Shown: positions 8,542-17,499, counted from the stretch's first letter. The stretch: DNA of 64,000 nucleotides from CAZXSK01 sp964642855 (GCA_964642855.1 CAZXSK010000001.1:1-64000), one strand, 5' to 3'. The notes: generated from the letters alone by a model not told the origin. Numbers and translations: made by a program.

Positions 8542-10962
8542 CTACAACGAAATGCCGAGCCGACAGGCCTTGCCCGCCGGAATCGACAACTCCCGGTACG
8601 CCTGCCCGAGATCCGACGCCTCGATCGACGCGTCCTCGAGGCCGCACTCGATGCTCACAATTCGCCCGGGCACGCTGAGGGTCACATCCTGGTCCTCGTC
8701 GGATGTCAGCGTCACGTCAATGCGTCCCGCGTCGAGATCCCACGACAGGTCGCAGGTAATGCAGCCCCGACAGCGCACGCCGCGAATGCTCCCCTGCGAC
8801 CATTTGCGCGGCACGCCGGGCAGCACCGATACCAGACCCGGCTCGGAAAACACGAGCATCTCCAGCACCGCGGCGGCAAAGCCCAGGTTCGCATCAATCT
8901 GGAACGCAGTCGCCCCACCCCAACTCAGCGTGAGCCCCTGGCCTCGCCAGTCGTTGTGGTAGGTCAGCAGGTTTGCGCCCACGCACGAACGGGTCATCAG
9001 CTCCAGGCATTGCAGGGCCCGCGGACCCTCGCCCAGGCGGGCGTAAATGTTCGCCATGTGCGCCAGCGACCAGCCCGTCTGCGACGCCAGGCCGACCACC
9101 AGCCGCTTCTCCACGGCCAGGCGCATCGCCTCGAACAGTTCCTCGTCGCTCTCGGCGGTGATCTCGCGCCCGGGAAACAGCGGGTACAGGTGCGACTGGT
9201 GCCGGTGGTGGTAGTTGTCCTCCAGGTCCGGGTGCATCCATTCGGCGATCGCGTCGTCGTCGTTGATACGGTACTCGGGGATCCGCTCGAGCAGGTCCTC
9301 CCAACGCGCGACCTCCTCGCCCTCGATGCCCAACTGCTCGCAGGCATCCAGCAGATTGCCCAGCAGTTCCCGCGCGACGGCGTAGTCCATCGTGGCATCC
9401 ACGACCACCAGGCTGCTGGCCTCGAGCCCGCCCGGGTGGTTCTCCGGCGACACCGACGGCTCGAAGTGAACCATCCCCTCGTCGTCTTCCGTGCAGAAGT
9501 CCTCGTAGAACAGCGCCACCTCCCGCATGAACGGCACGGCCCGGTCGCGAAGGAACGCCTCGTCGCCCGTGAACAGCCAATAGTCATAGAACAGCTGGGC
9601 AAGCCAGCCCGCCCCGGCCGTCCAGTTGGCAAACCGAATCGCAAGCTGCAGGCCGTGGGTCGTCTGGGCGTGGGCGGCTACGATCCCGTCGCAGCCGAAC
9701 AGCTTCCGCGCGTTCTCCCGGTAATCGTCGAGCGATCGCTCGTAGAAATCGAAGTACGCCTCGGTGCATTCGGGCAGGTTGCCTGGCAGCGCCTGCCAGT
9801 AGTTCATCTGGATGTTCTCGTTGTTGTGGAAGTCAGACGCCCACATCGGCGCGTAGCTTCCGTTCCAGACGCCCTGCAGGTTCGCAGGCCAGCTCCCGCC
9901 CCAGGACGAGCAGATCAGCAGATGCCTCCCGAAGTCAAACATCCGCTCCAGCAGCGCCGCCGATACCTGCCCGTTGTAGCCGTCCAGCAGCAGGCGTTCG
10001 TTCGGCAGGGCGCGGTCGTCGCCGCCGCCGAGGTCCAGGCGACATCGCAGGAACAGCTCCCGATGTCCCTCCGCGTGTCGTGCGAAAATCGTATCGTAAT
10101 CATCCTGCACCTCCGAGAGTTCACGCTGCAGCCTGCGGCACGCATCCCTCGCGTTCTCCCAGGCGAAGAGCTTCACCAGCACCAGCACCTCGGTAGCGCC
10201 CTCCACGCAGACGCGCTCGGCCTGGCTGTCCACCACGCCGTCGACGGCCGTCACTCGCGCCACGCCGCCGAAAGTCTCTCCGCTGGGATACCTGCCCACC
10301 ACGTCCAGCCACCCGTCGTCGGTCGCGCTGGACTGATACGTCAGCTGCGCCCCGGCTCCGGGAATCTGTCTGCGCTCCGAAGCCTGCCCCGGGTACCGGA
10401 CCGTCTCCCCGTGGGGCGTCAGACGGACCTTGAGGTCCAGGTGCCCCTTCTGCGAAGCCTTCACGTGCAGCGCCACCAGCCCGTCCGGACGCGACACGAT
10501 CAGGCGGCGCGCCACGTCCGCGTCTTCGTCCGTCCACTGCACGCTGACCTCGCCGGTGGCCATGTCCACCGACCGGCGGTAGTCCGTGAATGCGCCGCGC
10601 GTCGCGGTTTCCAACTCAATATCAAACGCCGGATGATACGGCGACGGGGACTTGTAGTCATACCCCGCTTCCTTGAGCTTCTCGGGCAGCAGGTCGCCCG
10701 CCTCGGGGTAGCGTTCCTCGGCCAGAAGGTCCCGCAACTCGTCGAGGTATCCCGACACGTCGGGCAGCACCGGTCGCTCGGCCGGGTAATACAACGCCTC
10801 GTGGTTCAGCAGGATCCGCTCCTCGCGGATGCCGCCGAAGACCATCGCGCCGACCTCGCCATTGCCGGTCGGCAGCGCGTCCTGCCAGCATGTCGCCGGC
10901 TGAATGCTCGTCATCAGGTACGATCGCTCGTCGCTCTTGCCGCTCACAGGCTTTGCTCCCAT
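8542..10962 (-). CDS. GH95 alpha-L-fucosidase/galactosidase-type enzyme
   Basis: 806 aa from the ATG at 10962; a later ATG at 10914 is possible. The N-terminal beta-sandwich carries CWQDALPTGNGEVGAMVFGG, the GH95 opening. The (alpha/alpha)6 barrel holds FHNNENIQMNYW (the Asn pair that activates water), EPSVSPEN (the acid Glu), and WGGATAFQIDANLGF (the conserved Asp). A beta-domain closes the C-terminus. These inverting enzymes release L-fucose or L-galactose. No signal peptide is seen, so a cytoplasmic role is likely. The gene overlaps the upstream HAD gene by 19 nt, which suggests translational coupling. Confidence 0.88.
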   Translation of the reverse strand: MGAKPVSGKSDERSYLMTSIQPATCWQDALPTGNGEVGAMVFGGIREERILLNHEALYYPAERPVLPDVSGYLDELRDLLAEERYPEAGDLLPEKLKEAGYDYKSPSPYHPAFDIELETATRGAFTDYRRSVDMATGEVSVQWTDEDADVARRLIVSRPDGLVALHVKASQKGHLDLKVRLTPHGETVRYPGQASERRQIPGAGAQLTYQSSATDDGWLDVVGRYPSGETFGGVARVTAVDGVVDSQAERVCVEGATEVLVLVKLFAWENARDACRRLQRELSEVQDDYDTIFARHAEGHRELFLRCRLDLGGGDDRALPNERLLLDGYNGQVSAALLERMFDFGRHLLICSSWGGSWPANLQGVWNGSYAPMWASDFHNNENIQMNYWQALPGNLPECTEAYFDFYERSLDDYRENARKLFGCDGIVAAHAQTTHGLQLAIRFANWTAGAGWLAQLFYDYWLFTGDEAFLRDRAVPFMREVALFYEDFCTEDDEGMVHFEPSVSPENHPGGLEASSLVVVDATMDYAVARELLGNLLDACEQLGIEGEEVARWEDLLERIPEYRINDDDAIAEWMHPDLEDNYHHRHQSHLYPLFPGREITAESDEELFEAMRLAVEKRLVVGLASQTGWSLAHMANIYARLGEGPRALQCLELMTRSCVGANLLTYHNDWRGQGLTLSWGGATAFQIDANLGFAAAVLEMLVFSEPGLVSVLPGVPRKWSQGSIRGVRCRGCITCDLSWDLDAGRIDVTLTSDEDQDVTLSVPGRIVSIECGLEDASIEASDLGQAYRELSIPAGKACRLGISL

Positions 10963-11654
10963 TGCTCGATGACGCCGGGCAGTTCCCGCAGCGTCGATAT
11001 CACCGTCAGTCCGTCCGTATCGGCCGGCTGGCCGGTTCGGTTCAGCCACACGCCGAACATTCCGGCGTCCCGGGCGCCGCGTGCATCGACATCCAGCATG
11101 TCGCCCACGTAGAGGCAACGCTCAGCCGCCACACCCGCCCGCCTGGCCGCCTCCGCGAAGACTCGCGAGTCGGGCTTGGGCACACCCACCATCTCGGAAA
11201 CCACCACCGGCTGGAATCGGTCCTCCAGGCCGTGAAGACGAAGTTTATGCACCTGCTGGTCGATCTGCCCGTTGGTTATCACCCCGATCGGACGGTCCGA
11301 GAGCAGGTCCAGCACCTCGATCACTTCCTCATACAGGGGCATGTGGGCGTAACAGTCTGCCCGATACGTCGCCAGCTCGCGGTCGGCGACGTCGTCGGCA
11401 ATCTCCAGACCGGCCGCTTCGAAGATCTCGCGCATCCGCTCCCTGCCCTGATCGACGAAGCTGATCTCCCCGCCCATGAACCGCTCGAAATGCCGCCTCG
11501 CCGCCTCGGCCCAGCTTTCGTACCACGTGTCGGCATCGACATCGCCAAGATGCAGGCGATTGCGTTCCAGCAACCGCAGCGCCCCGATCCGCCAGGAAGC
11601 CGGCGTGTCGGTCAGCGTGCCGTCGACGTCGAAAAACACCATGCCTCGATCCAT
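10944..11654 (-). CDS. HAD-superfamily phosphatase (subfamily IA)
   Basis: 236 aa. All four HAD motifs are visible: DVDGTLTDT with the nucleophile Asp, VITNGQ, the Lys of VPKPDSRVF, and YVGDMLDVDARGA. The cap is helical and inserted after motif I, as in YjjG/phosphoglycolate phosphatase-like enzymes. The substrate is unknown; coupling to the GH95 gene suggests a sugar phosphate or nucleotide released during monosaccharide use, but housekeeping nucleotidase activity is equally possible. It is divergent from the first aldo/keto reductase gene. Confidence 0.8.
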   Translation of the reverse strand: MDRGMVFFDVDGTLTDTPASWRIGALRLLERNRLHLGDVDADTWYESWAEAARRHFERFMGGEISFVDQGRERMREIFEAAGLEIADDVADRELATYRADCYAHMPLYEEVIEVLDLLSDRPIGVITNGQIDQQVHKLRLHGLEDRFQPVVVSEMVGVPKPDSRVFAEAARRAGVAAERCLYVGDMLDVDARGARDAGMFGVWLNRTGQPADTDGLTVISTLRELPGVIEQWEQSL

Positions 11655-11737
11655 CGTCTCACCTCAGCCGGGCATCATAACGCAAACCGCGGCGGGAGGA
11701 AGACACTCTTCCCGCTCAACCTGTTTCGGGCAGGCGC

Positions 11738-11765
11738 TTGAACCCGCGGGCAGTTTGTCTACAGT
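11738..11765 (+). promoter_or_regulatory. Promoter of the aldo/keto reductase pair
   Basis: TTGAAC (11738-11743), 16 nt, TACAGT (11760-11765). The leader carries a strong ribosome-binding site (AAAGGAG) before the ATG at 11796. Confidence 0.45.
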
Positions 11766-11795
11766 GGTACGTGCCGGAGGGGAAAGGAGACCCTC

Positions 11796-12770
11796 ATGAT
11801 GAAACGAACGCTCGGACGTTCCGGCATCGAAGTATCCGCACTGGGCCTGGGCTGTTGGGCCATCGGAGGCCCCTACACCAACAAGCAGGGCAATCCGTGC
11901 GGCTGGAGCAAGGTCGACGACGACGAATCCGTCCGCTCCATCCATCGCGCGATGGACCTGGGCATCAACTTCTTCGACACCGCCGCCTGCTACGGCTGCG
12001 GACACAGCGAAGAGGTCCTCGGCAAGGCGCTGGCCCAGGACGGCCGGCGACAGCGTGCCGTGATCGCCACCAAGTTCTGGCACACCTTCGACGAGGAGTC
12101 CCGCGTCACCGGCGGCACGCTCTCGGGACCCGAAGAAATCGCCCAGAGCTGCGAAGGCTCCCTCCGCCGCCTGCAGACCGACGTCATCGATCTGCTGCAG
12201 TTCCACCAGGGCAACTACCCGGCCGACCAGGCCGAACCGATCCGCGAGGCCTGCGAGGACCTCGTCAGGCAGGGCAAGATCCGCTACTACGGCTGGAGCA
12301 CCGACGACCCCCAGCGGGCGGCCGTCTTCGCCGAAGGCGAGTACTGCACGGCCATCCAGCAGCGGCTGAGCCTCTTCCAGGGCAACCTGGAAACCCTCGC
12401 CCTCTGTGAAGCGAAGGACCTCGCGTCCATCAACCGCGGGCCGCTGATCAAGGGTCTGCTGACGGGCAAGTTCACCCACGAGAGCACCTTCCCCGACGAT
12501 GACGTCCGCCGCCCGTGGTGGGACCTCAAGGAAGGCCAGGAAGGCCGATGGCTGGACATGCTCCAGCAGGTCCGCGAGATTCTCACCGAAGACGGACGCT
12601 CCCTCGCCCAGGCCGCTCTCGGATGGATCTGGGCCAGGAGCGGTGTCACCGTTCCCATTCCCGGGTTCAAGACCGTCCAGCAGGTCGAGGAGAATGCGGC
12701 CGCCATGGATCATGGCCCGCTCTCCGAGGACCAGATGCAACGCATCGACGACATCCTCGCCCACGCCTGA
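11796..12770 (+). CDS. Aldo/keto reductase, first of a tandem pair
   Basis: 324 aa, the normal AKR length. It reduces aldehydes or oxidises aldoses with NAD(P)H in a TIM barrel. The start LGRSGIEVSALGLGCWAIGG, then FFDTAACYGCGHSEEVLG (catalytic Asp and Tyr), VIATKFW (Lys) and LLQFHQGNYP (His) give the complete catalytic tetrad. The C-terminal IPIPGFKTVQQVEEN-type loop contacts the cofactor. Closest known groups include L-fucose/galactose dehydrogenase-like AKRs, which would fit the GH95 neighbour, but this is inference. A 23-nt spacer separates it from its paralogue. Confidence 0.88.
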   Translation: MMKRTLGRSGIEVSALGLGCWAIGGPYTNKQGNPCGWSKVDDDESVRSIHRAMDLGINFFDTAACYGCGHSEEVLGKALAQDGRRQRAVIATKFWHTFDEESRVTGGTLSGPEEIAQSCEGSLRRLQTDVIDLLQFHQGNYPADQAEPIREACEDLVRQGKIRYYGWSTDDPQRAAVFAEGEYCTAIQQRLSLFQGNLETLALCEAKDLASINRGPLIKGLLTGKFTHESTFPDDDVRRPWWDLKEGQEGRWLDMLQQVREILTEDGRSLAQAALGWIWARSGVTVPIPGFKTVQQVEENAAAMDHGPLSEDQMQRIDDILAHA

Positions 12771-12793
12771 CCCCCACGCGAAAGGAACTGATC

Positions 12794-13771
12794 GTGAAAA
12801 AGCAGCGCGTTCTCGGACGCAGCGGAATCGAAGTGTCCCCCATGGGCCTGGGCTGCTGGGCCATCGGGGGCGAAGCCTACCGCGACGGCAAGCCCATCGG
12901 CTGGGGCAAGGTCGACGACAACGAGTCCATCGAGGCCATCCACCGCGCTGTGGAGCTTGGCGTGACGTTCTTCGACACGGCCGACGTGTACGGCTGCGGA
13001 CACAGCGAGGACGTGCTCGGCCGGGCGTTGGAGGGGCGTCGCGACCGCGTCGTCATCGCCACCAAGTTCGGCCAGCGGTTCGAGGAAGGCGGCGAGGCGC
13101 TCGACCAGTCTGCCGAGCCAGGCTACATCCGCAAGGCGTGCGAAGACTCCCTGCGTCGCCTGCGGACCGACGTCATCGACCTCTACCAGTTCCACATCTG
13201 GAAGTATCCCATCGACAAGGCCAGGCCCGTACTCGACACCTGCGAGCAACTCGTCGACGAAGGCAAGATCCGCGCCTACGGCTGGAGTACCGACACGACC
13301 GAAGCGGCCGAGCTGTTCGCCACCGGCCCCCACTGCACCGCCATCCAGCAGGATCTGAACCTCTTCGAGGGCAACGAGGAGATCCTCCAGCTATGCCATC
13401 GGGAGAATCTCGCATCGATCGCACGAAGCCCCCTCGGGCGGGGATTGCTGACGGGCAAATTCGACAAGGACTCCGAACTGCCCGAAAGCGACGTCCGTCA
13501 CAAGTGGGACTTCTCGAAGGGTCGACTGGCCGCCCGCCTCGAACGCCTGGAGGAACTCAAAGCCGTTCTCACCGAGGACGGCCGATCGCTTGCCCAGGCT
13601 GCCCTTGCGTGGATCTGGAGCCGCAGCGACGCGACGATCCCGATCCCCGGCTTCCGAAACGCCCGCCAGGTCGAGGAGAACGCCGCCGCCATGCAGCAGT
13701 CGTTGCTTACAACCGAGCAGATGCAGCGGATCGACGAGATCGTCGGCGACCTGCGCCGTCACCTCGGCTGA
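12794..13771 (+). CDS. Aldo/keto reductase, second of a tandem pair
   Basis: 325 aa from a GTG at 12794 with GAAAGGA upstream; the start aligns with its neighbour (KKQRVLGRSGIEVSPMGLG). The tetrad is intact: FFDTADVYGCGHSEDVLG, VIATKFG, and YQFHIWKYP. The two proteins share whole blocks, for example GCWAIGG, GCGHSE, RRLRTDVIDL/RRLQTDVIDL, and IPIPGF, so the pair arose by local duplication. Differences in the substrate loop (DQSAEPGYIRKACEDS against TGGTLSGPEEIAQSC) suggest different substrates. Confidence 0.87.
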   Translation: MKKQRVLGRSGIEVSPMGLGCWAIGGEAYRDGKPIGWGKVDDNESIEAIHRAVELGVTFFDTADVYGCGHSEDVLGRALEGRRDRVVIATKFGQRFEEGGEALDQSAEPGYIRKACEDSLRRLRTDVIDLYQFHIWKYPIDKARPVLDTCEQLVDEGKIRAYGWSTDTTEAAELFATGPHCTAIQQDLNLFEGNEEILQLCHRENLASIARSPLGRGLLTGKFDKDSELPESDVRHKWDFSKGRLAARLERLEELKAVLTEDGRSLAQAALAWIWSRSDATIPIPGFRNARQVEENAAAMQQSLLTTEQMQRIDEIVGDLRRHLG

Positions 13772-13794
13772 CCGCCCCGGCGGCAAAACTTCGT

Positions 13795-13823
13795 TTGGGT
13801 GTCCCGGGCGGGTCTGCTATCAT
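13795..13823 (+). promoter_or_regulatory. Promoter for the 88-aa protein gene
   Basis: TTGGGT (13795-13800) and TATCAT (13818-13823) are exactly 17 nt apart. A predicted start near 13830 gives a 28-nt leader containing GAGGA. Confidence 0.5.
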
Positions 13824-13857
13824 GTTGGCAACACGTCGCCCGCACGAGGATCTGCCG

Positions 13858-14124
13858 ATGTCGCGTTACCAGTACGAAACCTTCGAGGAGTATCGCCGTC
13901 GCATTCTCCGCGACACCGAAAGGTTCATCGAGTGGGGGCTGCGCAACCCCGACAAGGTCATCGAGATCCCCGCGAAACGCATCGACAAGCAGGCCTTTCC
14001 CTCCGAGGTCGGCCGCTGGTTTTGGAATGTCGTGCTCGCAACCCGCGCCGACAGCACCATCGTCCGCTTCCGTGAAATGCTTCTCGCCAAGCCGCGCGAC
14101 CTTTGGCGCCGCCTTCGCCGATAG
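13858..14124 (+). CDS. Small basic protein of unknown function
   Basis: 88 aa, starting at an ATG preceded by GAGGA and its own promoter. The protein is rich in Arg, Glu and aromatic residues (RYQYETFEEYRRRILRD and RWFWNVVLATRADSTI) and is predicted mostly helical with no membrane segment. It resembles no family I recognise. The pattern of a good promoter, a good ribosome-binding site and a compact basic C-terminus (RDLWRRLRR) argues for a real gene. Confidence 0.6.
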   Translation: MSRYQYETFEEYRRRILRDTERFIEWGLRNPDKVIEIPAKRIDKQAFPSEVGRWFWNVVLATRADSTIVRFREMLLAKPRDLWRRLRR

Positions 14125-14509
14125 CCCCCGGGTTCCATCGGGGCCTCAAGGACCAGGCGCCAACTCGCCTCCCCCCCGCCTGGCGACTGCACATCCGCAA
14201 CCATCGTCCGCCCGGATCCTCTCGATCCCGTGGGGTGCCATCGTCTCTTCCGGAGCCGTTTGCGCGCGCCGCCGGCACGGGGCAGGCCCGGACCTTCGCG
14301 GAAAAATCGGTTTTCTGTAACTTCCCGGGCATCCAGCGCGTTGCCGCGGATCGGCCCGGTCTTCCGGAACGGATCGCTTCGACATTTGTGGGGCGCGAGG
14401 GGAGAAGGTAGAGGCGCCGAAGGTGCGCCTCGGGGCTCTGTCCGGGAATGGAGATTCCCGAACGGATCCCGCCTGCTCTTTGACAACCGAACAGAGAACA
14501 ATCGACCCG
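14125..14509 (+). promoter_or_regulatory. Non-coding leader with two hairpins and a boxA-like element, probably upstream of an rRNA operon
   Basis: No convincing gene is seen here. Close to the assembly gap lie two perfect hairpins in a row: GAGGCGC/GCGCCTC (14411-14431) and CGGGAAT/ATTCCCG with a 4-nt loop (14443-14460). They are followed by TGCTCTTTGACAA (14474-14486), which matches the antitermination boxA of bacterial rRNA leaders (TGCTCTTTAACA in E. coli). This order of hairpin then boxA, pointing into the gap, is what is expected just before a 16S gene. Confidence 0.5.
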
Positions 14510-14609
14510 NNNNNNNNNNNNNNNNNNNNNNNNNNNNNNNNNNNNNNNNNNNNNNNNNNNNNNNNNNNNNNNNNNNNNNNNNNNNNNNNNNNNNNNNNNN
14601 NNNNNNNNN
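14510..14609. other. Assembly gap (100 N)
   Basis: Exactly 100 N, the convention for a gap of unknown length. An rRNA leader-like sequence lies on its left and GC-rich repeats on its right. Reading frames drawn across it are not real. Confidence 0.98.
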
Positions 14610-14690
14610 TGCCGGCCGTGTACCGCCGCTGCCGACTCTTGCCGGCCACGGCCGACTCTTGCCCGCCGATGCCGGCCGCTGCCGAACCGG
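14610..14690. repeat. GC-rich imperfect repeats based on TGCCG
   Basis: The 80 nt right of the gap are built from repeated TGCCGGCC, GCTGCCGA and GCCGACTCTTGCC units; the last occurs twice (GCCGACTCTTGCCGG, GCCGACTCTTGCCCG). Such sequence can itself stall assembly and so competes with the rRNA explanation for the gap. Confidence 0.6.
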
Positions 14691-14735
14691 ACATTGGTAA
14701 CACATTTACACGGCAATGCTTATAGGTTGTGGGCC

Positions 14736-14764
14736 TTGACAATGGCGACGAATCGGCATTTCAG
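14736..14764 (+). promoter_or_regulatory. Possible promoter of the signalling module
   Basis: A perfect -35 TTGACA (14736-14741) is followed after 17 nt by TTTCAG, a poor -10. It would give a leader of about 190 nt to the ATG at 14962. Nothing else is seen between 14691 and 14961. Confidence 0.25.
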
Positions 14765-14961
14765 GACCGGCGGAAGCACGGCAGTGGCGCGAAAGAATCT
14801 CGGCCTGGGCGTCCGCGTTGCACGGCCCGTTTCTTGTTGAAAAGTCTCGTTTTCCGCGCAATAGCTCGCCGGACGACCCGACCGCCCCAATGAGGCCGAA
14901 GTTCGGCCGGTTGGACCGACCAGAAAGCCGCGTGACAACGTCATAACCAAGGAGATTCATC

Positions 14962-15792
14962 ATGATCCTCAAGGCAATCAAGTACGGAGCGATCGGGACG
15001 GTGGCATTCGTTGCCATCGGCGGGCTGCTGTTCGGCGGCGACCTCGTCAGCTATGTGCAGGGCTCGTACCATCAACTGCGCAGCAGCGTGAAGGATTCCG
15101 TGCCCATCGAGTTCGAGCTTCAGCGGGCCCGCAACCAGCTCGAGCAGATCGTCCCCGAGATGCACGCCAACATCAAACTGATCGCCAAGGAAGAGGTGGA
15201 AATCGCCCAACTCGAAAAGGACATCCATCGGACCGCAGAATCGCTGGCCGACCAGAAGCAAGGCATCGCGAAGCTCTCGGGGATGCTTCGCGAAGGCCAG
15301 GTGGTCTACACCGTTTCCGGCACCCAGTACCCGCGCGAAACGGTCAAGGACGATCTGTCCCGCCGCTTCGAGCGGTACAAGGAGGCGGAGATGGTCCTGG
15401 AAGGCAAGAAGCGACTGCTGGTGACGCGACGCAAGGCACTGGCCGGCGCAATGCAGATGCTCGACCGGGCCAAGTCACAAAAGGCGCTGCTGGAAGACAA
15501 GATCGAATCGCTCGTCGCCCAGCACCGGATGGTCCAGGCCGCGGCGGTGGGTTCGAAGATCCAGGTCGATGACAGCAAGCTCGCCCGCACTGAGAAGCTC
15601 ATCGCTCGGATCCAGAAGCGGCTGGACGTCGCCGAACGCGTGCTCGCCCACGAAGGCCGCTTCGTCGAAGGACCCGTCGAGGTGGACCTCGTCGAGGAAG
15701 CCGACCTGCTGACGCAGATCGATGAGCACTTCGGCGAGACGGAAGCCACCGAGGTGGCCGCCGGCGAGGGTATCGCCCTGCCCGGCAAGTAG
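14962..15792 (+). CDS. Membrane-anchored coiled-coil protein
   Basis: 276 aa. One hydrophobic helix near residues 8-30 (YGAIGTVAFVAIGGLLFGG) is followed by some 200 residues of heptad-patterned coiled coil rich in Glu, Lys, Arg and Leu, then a short acidic tail. The ribosome-binding site is ideal (AAGGAG, 7 nt before ATG). No enzymatic motif is present. It begins the signalling module and could be a scaffold or envelope-stress reporter for the FHA protein and kinase downstream, but a terminator-like hairpin separates them. Function unknown. Confidence 0.75.
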   Translation: MILKAIKYGAIGTVAFVAIGGLLFGGDLVSYVQGSYHQLRSSVKDSVPIEFELQRARNQLEQIVPEMHANIKLIAKEEVEIAQLEKDIHRTAESLADQKQGIAKLSGMLREGQVVYTVSGTQYPRETVKDDLSRRFERYKEAEMVLEGKKRLLVTRRKALAGAMQMLDRAKSQKALLEDKIESLVAQHRMVQAAAVGSKIQVDDSKLARTEKLIARIQKRLDVAERVLAHEGRFVEGPVEVDLVEEADLLTQIDEHFGETEATEVAAGEGIALPGK

Positions 15793-15810
15793 GCCTGCGG
15801 ATCGCGACGC

Positions 15811-15833
15811 GGGCCCGTCTGCCGGACGGGCCC
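15811..15833 (+). terminator. Hairpin after the coiled-coil gene
   Basis: GGGCCCGTC (15811-15819) and GACGGGCCC (15825-15833) form a perfect 9-bp stem with a 5-nt loop, 18 nt past the stop codon. No U-tract follows, so Rho-independent termination is not certain. Confidence 0.5.
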
Positions 15834-15840
15834 CGCCCGC

Positions 15841-15869
15841 CTTACGCTCTGCGAAGAATCGGGTATACT
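15841..15869 (+). promoter_or_regulatory. Promoter of the FHA-kinase operon
   Basis: TATACT (15864-15869) is a near-consensus -10, with CTTACG (15841-15846) 17 nt upstream as a weak -35. The leader of about 26 nt carries GGAG before the GTG at 15902. Confidence 0.45.
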
Positions 15870-15901
15870 GGACTTCCTTCCAGCCACCTGGAGAACGACC
15901 G

Positions 15902-17491
15902 GTGCGCATCCTCAAGATCAGACAAGCCGAAGTCGCCCTGGCCGACGGACGCCTGGACGAAGCCTGCGATCTGGCGGGAGACCCCGACGTGCAGACCCAC
16001 CGGACCGGTCAGAAGCTGCTGACCCGGCTGGTGCGGGCACTGGTCGCCCGGGGCCGCGAGCACCTCCGCGCAGGCCGCTGGATCCAGGCAGCCGAGGACG
16101 CCGCCAAGGCCGAGGACCTCGGCGGGAACCTGCCCGACGTCGCCTCGCTCAAGCGAGACATCCAGGCCGGGCGCGACGCCCGACAGGACTCCGCCCGACG
16201 CCGGGCCGACGTCGCAGCCGTCGCCCGCGAGCAGATCGAACAGGGCAGGCTGACCCTCGGCGAGCAGATGCTCGACGACGCTTCGCCCGGCGAACGCCGC
16301 GAGACGCTCCGCCGGCAGGCAGCCGTTCGTCGCGCCGCAGCCGACGAAGCCATCCAGCGATGCAACGCCTCCCTGAAGCGAAGCGACATCGCAGCTGCGG
16401 TCGACGACCTCTCCGCTGCACGGGCGCATCGCGGATCGTCACCGGAAGTGGCCGACCTCTCCGCCCGGGTCATCGACGCGGGAGTCGAAGCAGCCGAACG
16501 CGACTTCCACCAAGGCCGTCTCGACCGAAGCGAATCGCTCCTGCGGAAGCTGGCCCCCATCGCCGAGAGCAACGCCCGGGTCGAATCACTCACCCGTGCC
16601 CTGCAGGAATGCCGCCGGGCGTGGAAGTGGATCCGCCGGGGCCGGCTTGAACGGGCCCGAGAAATCCTGCGGCTGGTGCAGTCGATGGCCCCGGACGCGT
16701 CGTGGGTGAAGGGCGCGATCGCATCGGCCAGCCAAGCCGCCGAGGCGATCGAAGCGCTGCGGGCCGGGCCGGTAGCCATGCTCCGCGACGACGACGAACA
16801 CGACGCGACCGAGATGCTCGACGAGACCGTGCCCTTGCGTAACGAAGCCAACCCGCCCGGGGCCGAGCCCCGATCGCCCGCCGCCGCCTGCCGCGCCGAA
16901 GGCGGGCCGCTGCCCACGCGGCTGGTGATGCAGGTCGACGGCGCGGGCAGCTACCTGGTTCTGCGGAACCATCGGGTAACGATCGGGGCGATCAGCTCGC
17001 CCGACGCCCCGGACGTGGGCCTGCTGGCCGAGGCGTCGCTGCCGACGGTGACCATCCGACGGGAAGAAGGCGACTACCTGCTGGAATCCAAGGGCCCGGT
17101 TCGCGTCAACGGCAAGCTGACGACGAACAGACTCCTGGTCGACGGGGACCGGATCGCCCTTTCCGACCGGACCCGACTGAAGTTCCGCCTGCCGAACGCA
17201 GCCTCGACGTCAGCAGTCGTGGAGCTCTCCGGCGCGAAGCTGCCCGGCAGCGACGCCCGTCGGCTGCTGCTGATGGACCGCGAGCTGATCGTCGGCTCGT
17301 CGTCGAGTGCGCACATCCGGACGTCGCACTTGAGCCCGCAATCGGTCCTGCACGTGCGGGACGGACGCCTGCTTTGCCGCAGCGAGTCGCCGGTTACCGT
17401 GAACCACAAGCCGGCCGACCTGTCGGCAGGGATGCCCCTCGGGGTGCCCGTCCGCCTCGGGCCGACGGGTCTTGTGGTGACCCCAGCCTGA
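15902..17491 (+). CDS. Helical-repeat protein with two C-terminal FHA-like domains
   Basis: 529 aa from a GTG with GGAG 9 nt upstream. The first 290 residues are Ala/Arg-rich helical repeats resembling TPR-type arrays. A linker rich in Asp and Pro follows, then two successive beta-rich segments. The first contains VTIGAISSPDAP and later VNGKLTTNRLLVDGDRIAL; the second contains ELIVGSSSSAHIR and VTVNHKPADLSAGMPL. Both have the FHA layout ('G' strand, 'VNG', 'L.dGD.I'), but the canonical GR and SxxH phosphothreonine-binding residues are degenerate. FHA proteins read kinase output, which fits the kinase gene starting 8 nt after the stop. The domain call is by pattern. Confidence 0.65.
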   Translation: MRILKIRQAEVALADGRLDEACDLAGDPDVQTHRTGQKLLTRLVRALVARGREHLRAGRWIQAAEDAAKAEDLGGNLPDVASLKRDIQAGRDARQDSARRRADVAAVAREQIEQGRLTLGEQMLDDASPGERRETLRRQAAVRRAAADEAIQRCNASLKRSDIAAAVDDLSAARAHRGSSPEVADLSARVIDAGVEAAERDFHQGRLDRSESLLRKLAPIAESNARVESLTRALQECRRAWKWIRRGRLERAREILRLVQSMAPDASWVKGAIASASQAAEAIEALRAGPVAMLRDDDEHDATEMLDETVPLRNEANPPGAEPRSPAAACRAEGGPLPTRLVMQVDGAGSYLVLRNHRVTIGAISSPDAPDVGLLAEASLPTVTIRREEGDYLLESKGPVRVNGKLTTNRLLVDGDRIALSDRTRLKFRLPNAASTSAVVELSGAKLPGSDARRLLLMDRELIVGSSSSAHIRTSHLSPQSVLHVRDGRLLCRSESPVTVNHKPADLSAGMPLGVPVRLGPTGLVVTPA

Positions 17492-17499
17492 GATAGACC

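Noticed and set aside
8956..11112. 718-codon plus-strand frame opposite GH95
   Set aside because: GH95 motifs are perfect on the minus strand; the opposite frame has no recognisable domain.
14610..14690. Possible CRISPR-like or tandem repeat array right of the first gap
   Set aside because: Units are short, imperfect and GC-rich without constant spacers; no cas genes are in the window.
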